From the NCBI GenBank assembly GCA_018710795.1, contig DVJH01000010.1:1-7663 (forward strand): a stretch of DNA of 7,663 nt, given 5' to 3'. Position 1 is the stretch's first letter. Each line of letters opens with the position of its first letter. A model generated the notes under the pieces. The model was not told the DNA's origin, made no database searches, and saw only the letters and a program-made list of their open reading frames with translations. The stretch comes from Candidatus Galligastranaerophilus gallistercoris. GTDB lineage: Bacteria; Cyanobacteriota; Vampirovibrionia; Gastranaerophilales; Gastranaerophilaceae. Shown here piece after piece: positions 5,151-7,663 of this stretch. The translations under genes were made by a program, and so were the position numbers.

Positions 5151-6419
5151 ATGCCAAAAACATATAAATACGATTTTTGTATCACGGGGGGCGGACCTGC
5201 AGGTTGTGCGGCAGCATATATTGCGGCAAAATCGGGGCTTAAGTGTGCTCTCATTGAAAAAAACAATTATTTGGGCGGCCTTATGACAGGCGGGCTTGTA
5301 ATTCCCGTTATGAAATCCGTCGATTCAAAACTTAACAGAGATTTTTATTTCAAACTAATTTCCGCTGCAAAAAAATATGATGCTCAAATTGAATATTTTG
5401 ACGGCAACAATGGCTGGTTTAACCCTTCCGTATTAAAAATAGTTCTTGATTCTTTAATGAAAGAAGCAGGAGTTGATGTCTTTTTTGAAATGACTCCCGT
5501 TCTTGTTAAAAAAAATTCGGATAAGGTTAAAAAAATAAAATTTTCCACTAATATATTATCGTTATATATCGAAGCGAAATACTATCTTGATTCTACTGGC
5601 GATTCAAAAATTTTTAAACTCTTGAATGAAAAATTTTATGACAAAAAATCAAAAAAACAGCCCGCATCACTAAGATTTATAATGGAAAATGTAAATATAG
5701 ATAAATTAAAAAACTTTCTTTTAAAAATTGATTCAAATTTTGATGTAACAAATTACGCCTATATAAATAACGAATTACATTTAACAAGCGCATGTACATG
5801 GGATGATAAAGGCTGGAATTTAAAATTTTTATTTGATAAGGCACTTAAAGAAGGGAATTTATTGCCTTTTGACACCTCTTATTTTCAAATTTTTACCGTT
5901 GCGGGCTCAAAATCATCAATTGCCTTTAACTGCCCGAGATTAAGAGATTTTGACCCTGATAACCCGCTTGACTATTCAAATTCGATAATTGAAGCCAGAG
6001 CTTCAATATTTAGAATTGCCGCTTTCATGAAAAAATATTTTGAAGGATTTGAAAATGCTTCTATATCACAAATTGCGGATTTAACGGGAATCAGAGAATC
6101 TAATAAAATCATTGCAAAAAAGCAATTTACAAAAGCCGATATATTAAATGCCGATATCCCTGAAAACCCCGTGCTTGAAGCGGATTACCCGATAGACATT
6201 CATTCTAACGAAAAAAATTCATCCACACTCTTAGAAATAGGAAAGTATTATCTTGATTTTAATTCTCTTATTTCAAAAAATTATACCAACCTCTTCGCTG
6301 CGGGAAGGAACCTCGGCGCCGATTCATACGCACAATCCGCACTCAGAATTCAATCATGCTGCATGAGCATGGGCGAAGCCGTCGCAAACCATGTTGTATC
6401 AATTATTAATAATTGTTAA
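5151..6419 (+). CDS. FAD-dependent oxidoreductase (FAD_oxidored-like family)
   Basis: A 422-residue cytosolic flavoprotein. The N-terminal Rossmann fold is clear: GGGPAG (13-18) binds the FAD pyrophosphate, Glu36 at the end of the second strand (CALIEK) binds the ribose, and LGGLMTGG (41-48) is the family's substrate-side glycine loop. Near the C-terminus, TGIRESNKI (312-320) and LFAAGRNLGADSYAQSALRIQSCCMSMGEAVA (from residue 381) match the IGxRESRxI and AGRxxSATxxAxxxxRVxxxCxxxGxAxG patterns of the FAD_oxidored family. The substrate is unknown; no membrane segment or Fe-S motif is evident. The ATG at 5151 is the only possible start: the frame is open back to 5067 but holds no ATG, GTG or TTG, and the Rossmann fold begins at residue 7. 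No Shine-Dalgarno precedes it. It stands alone, divergent from the acidic gene, with 196 bases before the next gene. Confidence 0.9.
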   Translation: MPKTYKYDFCITGGGPAGCAAAYIAAKSGLKCALIEKNNYLGGLMTGGLVIPVMKSVDSKLNRDFYFKLISAAKKYDAQIEYFDGNNGWFNPSVLKIVLDSLMKEAGVDVFFEMTPVLVKKNSDKVKKIKFSTNILSLYIEAKYYLDSTGDSKIFKLLNEKFYDKKSKKQPASLRFIMENVNIDKLKNFLLKIDSNFDVTNYAYINNELHLTSACTWDDKGWNLKFLFDKALKEGNLLPFDTSYFQIFTVAGSKSSIAFNCPRLRDFDPDNPLDYSNSIIEARASIFRIAAFMKKYFEGFENASISQIADLTGIRESNKIIAKKQFTKADILNADIPENPVLEADYPIDIHSNEKNSSTLLEIGKYYLDFNSLISKNYTNLFAAGRNLGADSYAQSALRIQSCCMSMGEAVANHVVSIINNC

Positions 6420-6436
6420 CTTTAATTTTTTTAATT

Positions 6437-6460
6437 TTTATCGGTTTTCATGCCGATAAA
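6437..6460 (+). terminator. Stem-loop after the oxidoreductase gene, atypical terminator
   Basis: TTTATCGG (6437-6444) and CCGATAAA (6453-6460) form a perfect 8-bp stem with an 8-base loop, 17 bases after the stop codon. The T-rich tract lies before the stem, not after it, so it is not a standard intrinsic terminator. It may act as a 3'-end or mRNA-stabilising hairpin. Confidence 0.4.
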
Positions 6461-6479
6461 GTTGTACAATATAAGCGGG

Positions 6480-6494
6480 AATAACATAGTTATT
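6480..6494. promoter_or_regulatory. Short perfect palindrome upstream of the lipoprotein gene
   Basis: AATAAC-ATA-GTTATT is a perfect 6+3+6 inverted repeat, 121 bases before the lipoprotein start. Its size suits a dimeric repressor site, but the sequence is A/T-rich and could arise by chance. I could not assign a clear -35/-10 pair in the 196-base spacer; TTGTTA (6547-6552) and TATATA (6565-6570) are too close together. Confidence 0.25.
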
Positions 6495-6602
6495 AAGAAA
6501 TGTAAAATTTTTTTTAACTATCCCTGTTTTTCTATTAATTTTTTTCTTGTTAAAGTTTATTACTTATATACCGTAATTACTACATGTAAGGTTAGTGTGC
6601 AA

Positions 6603-6610
6603 TTAGGAGA
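6603..6610 (+). promoter_or_regulatory. Ribosome binding site of the lipoprotein gene
   Basis: TTAGGAGA, with AGGAG six bases before the ATG at 6616, is a strong site. It decides the start in favour of the long N-terminal leader over the internal ATG at 6793, which has no purine-rich site before it and would leave the signal peptide without basic residues. Confidence 0.85.
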
Positions 6611-6615
6611 CAACT

Positions 6616-7663
6616 ATGAAATCTATTTCGTCATTTAATGACAACAATCCGGACCATATTAACGGACAAATCGGCAGCGATTCCGCTAATAAGGGTAATT
6701 ATACTCCAAGCTATTTGGCTAATGCCAATTCTAAAAACGATGAAGTTACATTTACGGGCGATAGAAAAAATAAAAAAGTAAACCCGTTTAAAATGTTGGT
6801 ATTAACCCTTGCAACCGCTCTCGGTTTATCAGGATGCACCCCCGCCACACCCGTACAACAAAATTCGGGCTCACAAGCTCCCGAGTCTGCTGTTACGGAA
6901 ACCATGAACGGTGCTCAGGAAAATAACGATGCTGCTGCAGGCAACGGTGATGTTCAGCTTCTTGATATGGAAGAAGGAAGCATTCCCGTTGTAAGCGTTA
7001 TGTCTACAACAACTGAAGGTACGGACAGAGTATTTCCCAATATCCATTTTGAAAAAACCTCCGTTGAAGTTGTGCACAATTCTTCTAACGAAGTAGATCA
7101 ATGCGAAACTTTACTTGAACTTATCAATAAACAATACGTTGAACCTTACCTCAACAGCGGTGAAACCCCTGAAGCCCTGGGAGAAGACGAGATTGATCAC
7201 ATTGCACGCGAAATAATCGAATCAAACCCTGAATTACAGGAAGCAATTAAAGATAAATATAATTTGGGCGATGAAGATGATGCCTGGATGAATATAGATA
7301 ATTTTGACGAATTATTAAATACAAAACTCTATGATGTATTCGGAATCACTTCTCTTATTGCGCCCGATCAGGTTGAAATTCACGGCATTTCAAGCGAATC
7401 TCCTTTATATAATAAAACCGAATCCGCCACAACAATTTATTCAACCAAAAACGATACAATCACGCTTGATAATTCGGTTGAAACTCTTGATGAATTATAT
7501 GCTGCATTTGCAGGACAATATAAAGACATACACGGAAATAATGCGGATACAACCGCAGCTTCAATTGCAACCTGGCTTGCAATAAAAGATAATCAATATA
7601 ACGAAGATATATTCGGCGACAGATTAAATGATGACGGTGACAGAGTTGACACGGTTCTGCTCG
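6616..7663 (+). CDS. Predicted lipoprotein with long N-terminal leader, unknown function, 3' end outside the window
   Basis: The first 349 codons are present and the frame is still open at the window end. Residues 1-55 are polar, Asn/Ser/Asp-rich, and contain EVTFTGD (43-49) followed by a basic patch (DRKNKK, then NPFK). Residues 60-73 are a hydrophobic segment, and LSGC (71-74) is a lipobox with Cys74 as the lipidation site. The order basic patch, hydrophobic segment, LxGC is a type II signal peptide, but it begins about 55 residues later than normal. After Cys74 comes a Thr/Ser/Gln/Ala/Gly-rich linker (about 75-115), then an acidic mainly helical-looking region without a family I recognise; Trp277-like aromatic sites are sparse and I see no clear catalytic motif. 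Codon use resembles its neighbours. The leader shares its TFTG position with that of the GT5 enzyme. It could be a surface or periplasmic anchored protein; function is unknown. Confidence 0.82.
   Translation, partial: MKSISSFNDNNPDHINGQIGSDSANKGNYTPSYLANANSKNDEVTFTGDRKNKKVNPFKMLVLTLATALGLSGCTPATPVQQNSGSQAPESAVTETMNGAQENNDAAAGNGDVQLLDMEEGSIPVVSVMSTTTEGTDRVFPNIHFEKTSVEVVHNSSNEVDQCETLLELINKQYVEPYLNSGETPEALGEDEIDHIAREIIESNPELQEAIKDKYNLGDEDDAWMNIDNFDELLNTKLYDVFGITSLIAPDQVEIHGISSESPLYNKTESATTIYSTKNDTITLDNSVETLDELYAAFAGQYKDIHGNNADTTAASIATWLAIKDNQYNEDIFGDRLNDDGDRVDTVLL

Noticed and set aside
6450..6638. 62-codon frame MPIKLYNISGNN in the spacer before the lipoprotein gene
   Set aside because: It has no ribosome site, starts inside the stem-loop at 6437-6460, overlaps the lipoprotein ribosome site and start, and has the composition of AT-rich spacer.
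7331..7585. 84-codon plus-strand frame inside the lipoprotein gene
   Set aside because: It lies wholly inside the long lipoprotein frame, which has a ribosome site, signal peptide and steady codon use, so it is a shadow frame.

Overview
The window is about 7.7 kb of AT-rich bacterial chromosome. Coding regions use AT-rich codons, and the two large spacers are close to pure A/T in places. The gene content fits an anaerobic or microaerophilic gut-type bacterium: an A-type flavodiiron protein, a GT5 glycogen-synthase-like enzyme, a NarL-type regulator, an FAD-dependent oxidoreductase and a lipoprotein. My best guess is a non-photosynthetic cyanobacterial relative (Gastranaerophilales/Vampirovibrionia), judged from overall feel and from the odd N-terminal leaders that end in a TFTG motif. 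This placement is inference, and the window holds no rRNA or universal marker to settle it.

Layout. Positions 2-583 (+) are the C-terminal half of a flavodiiron protein, closed by a strong intrinsic terminator at 582-608. Positions 688-3504 (+) encode a 938-residue GT5 glycosyltransferase, about twice the usual GlgA length, with a 44-residue leader, a long C-terminal extension and a two-helix membrane hairpin at the end. Its stop codon overlaps tail to tail with that of a NarL/LuxR-type response regulator on the minus strand (3501-4175). Upstream of the regulator, 4176-4490 is a very AT-rich spacer with a degenerate ~75-79 bp direct repeat and several copies of a decamer, ATC[G/T]AATAG[A/G]. 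Positions 4491-4784 (-) encode an acidic, low-complexity 97-residue protein of unknown function. A second AT-rich spacer (4785-5150) separates it from a divergent FAD-dependent oxidoreductase (5151-6419, +), which has no visible Shine-Dalgarno and extended -10 elements placed for a leaderless or very short-leader mRNA. Positions 6616 to the window end (+) are the first 349 codons of a predicted lipoprotein, which runs out of the window.

How they relate. The genes do not form one operon: strand changes, the terminator and the long spacers make them mostly single transcription units. The strongest unexplained signal is that the GT5 enzyme and the lipoprotein are unrelated in function, yet both carry an uncharacterised polar N-terminal leader with the same TFTG tetrapeptide at residues 45-48. 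Both are predicted to be membrane-attached, one by a C-terminal helix hairpin and the other by a lipobox. The second signal is the decamer array, placed where it could be an operator for the regulator, with one inverted copy on the far side of the small acidic gene. No transposase, CRISPR array, tRNA or rRNA was seen.
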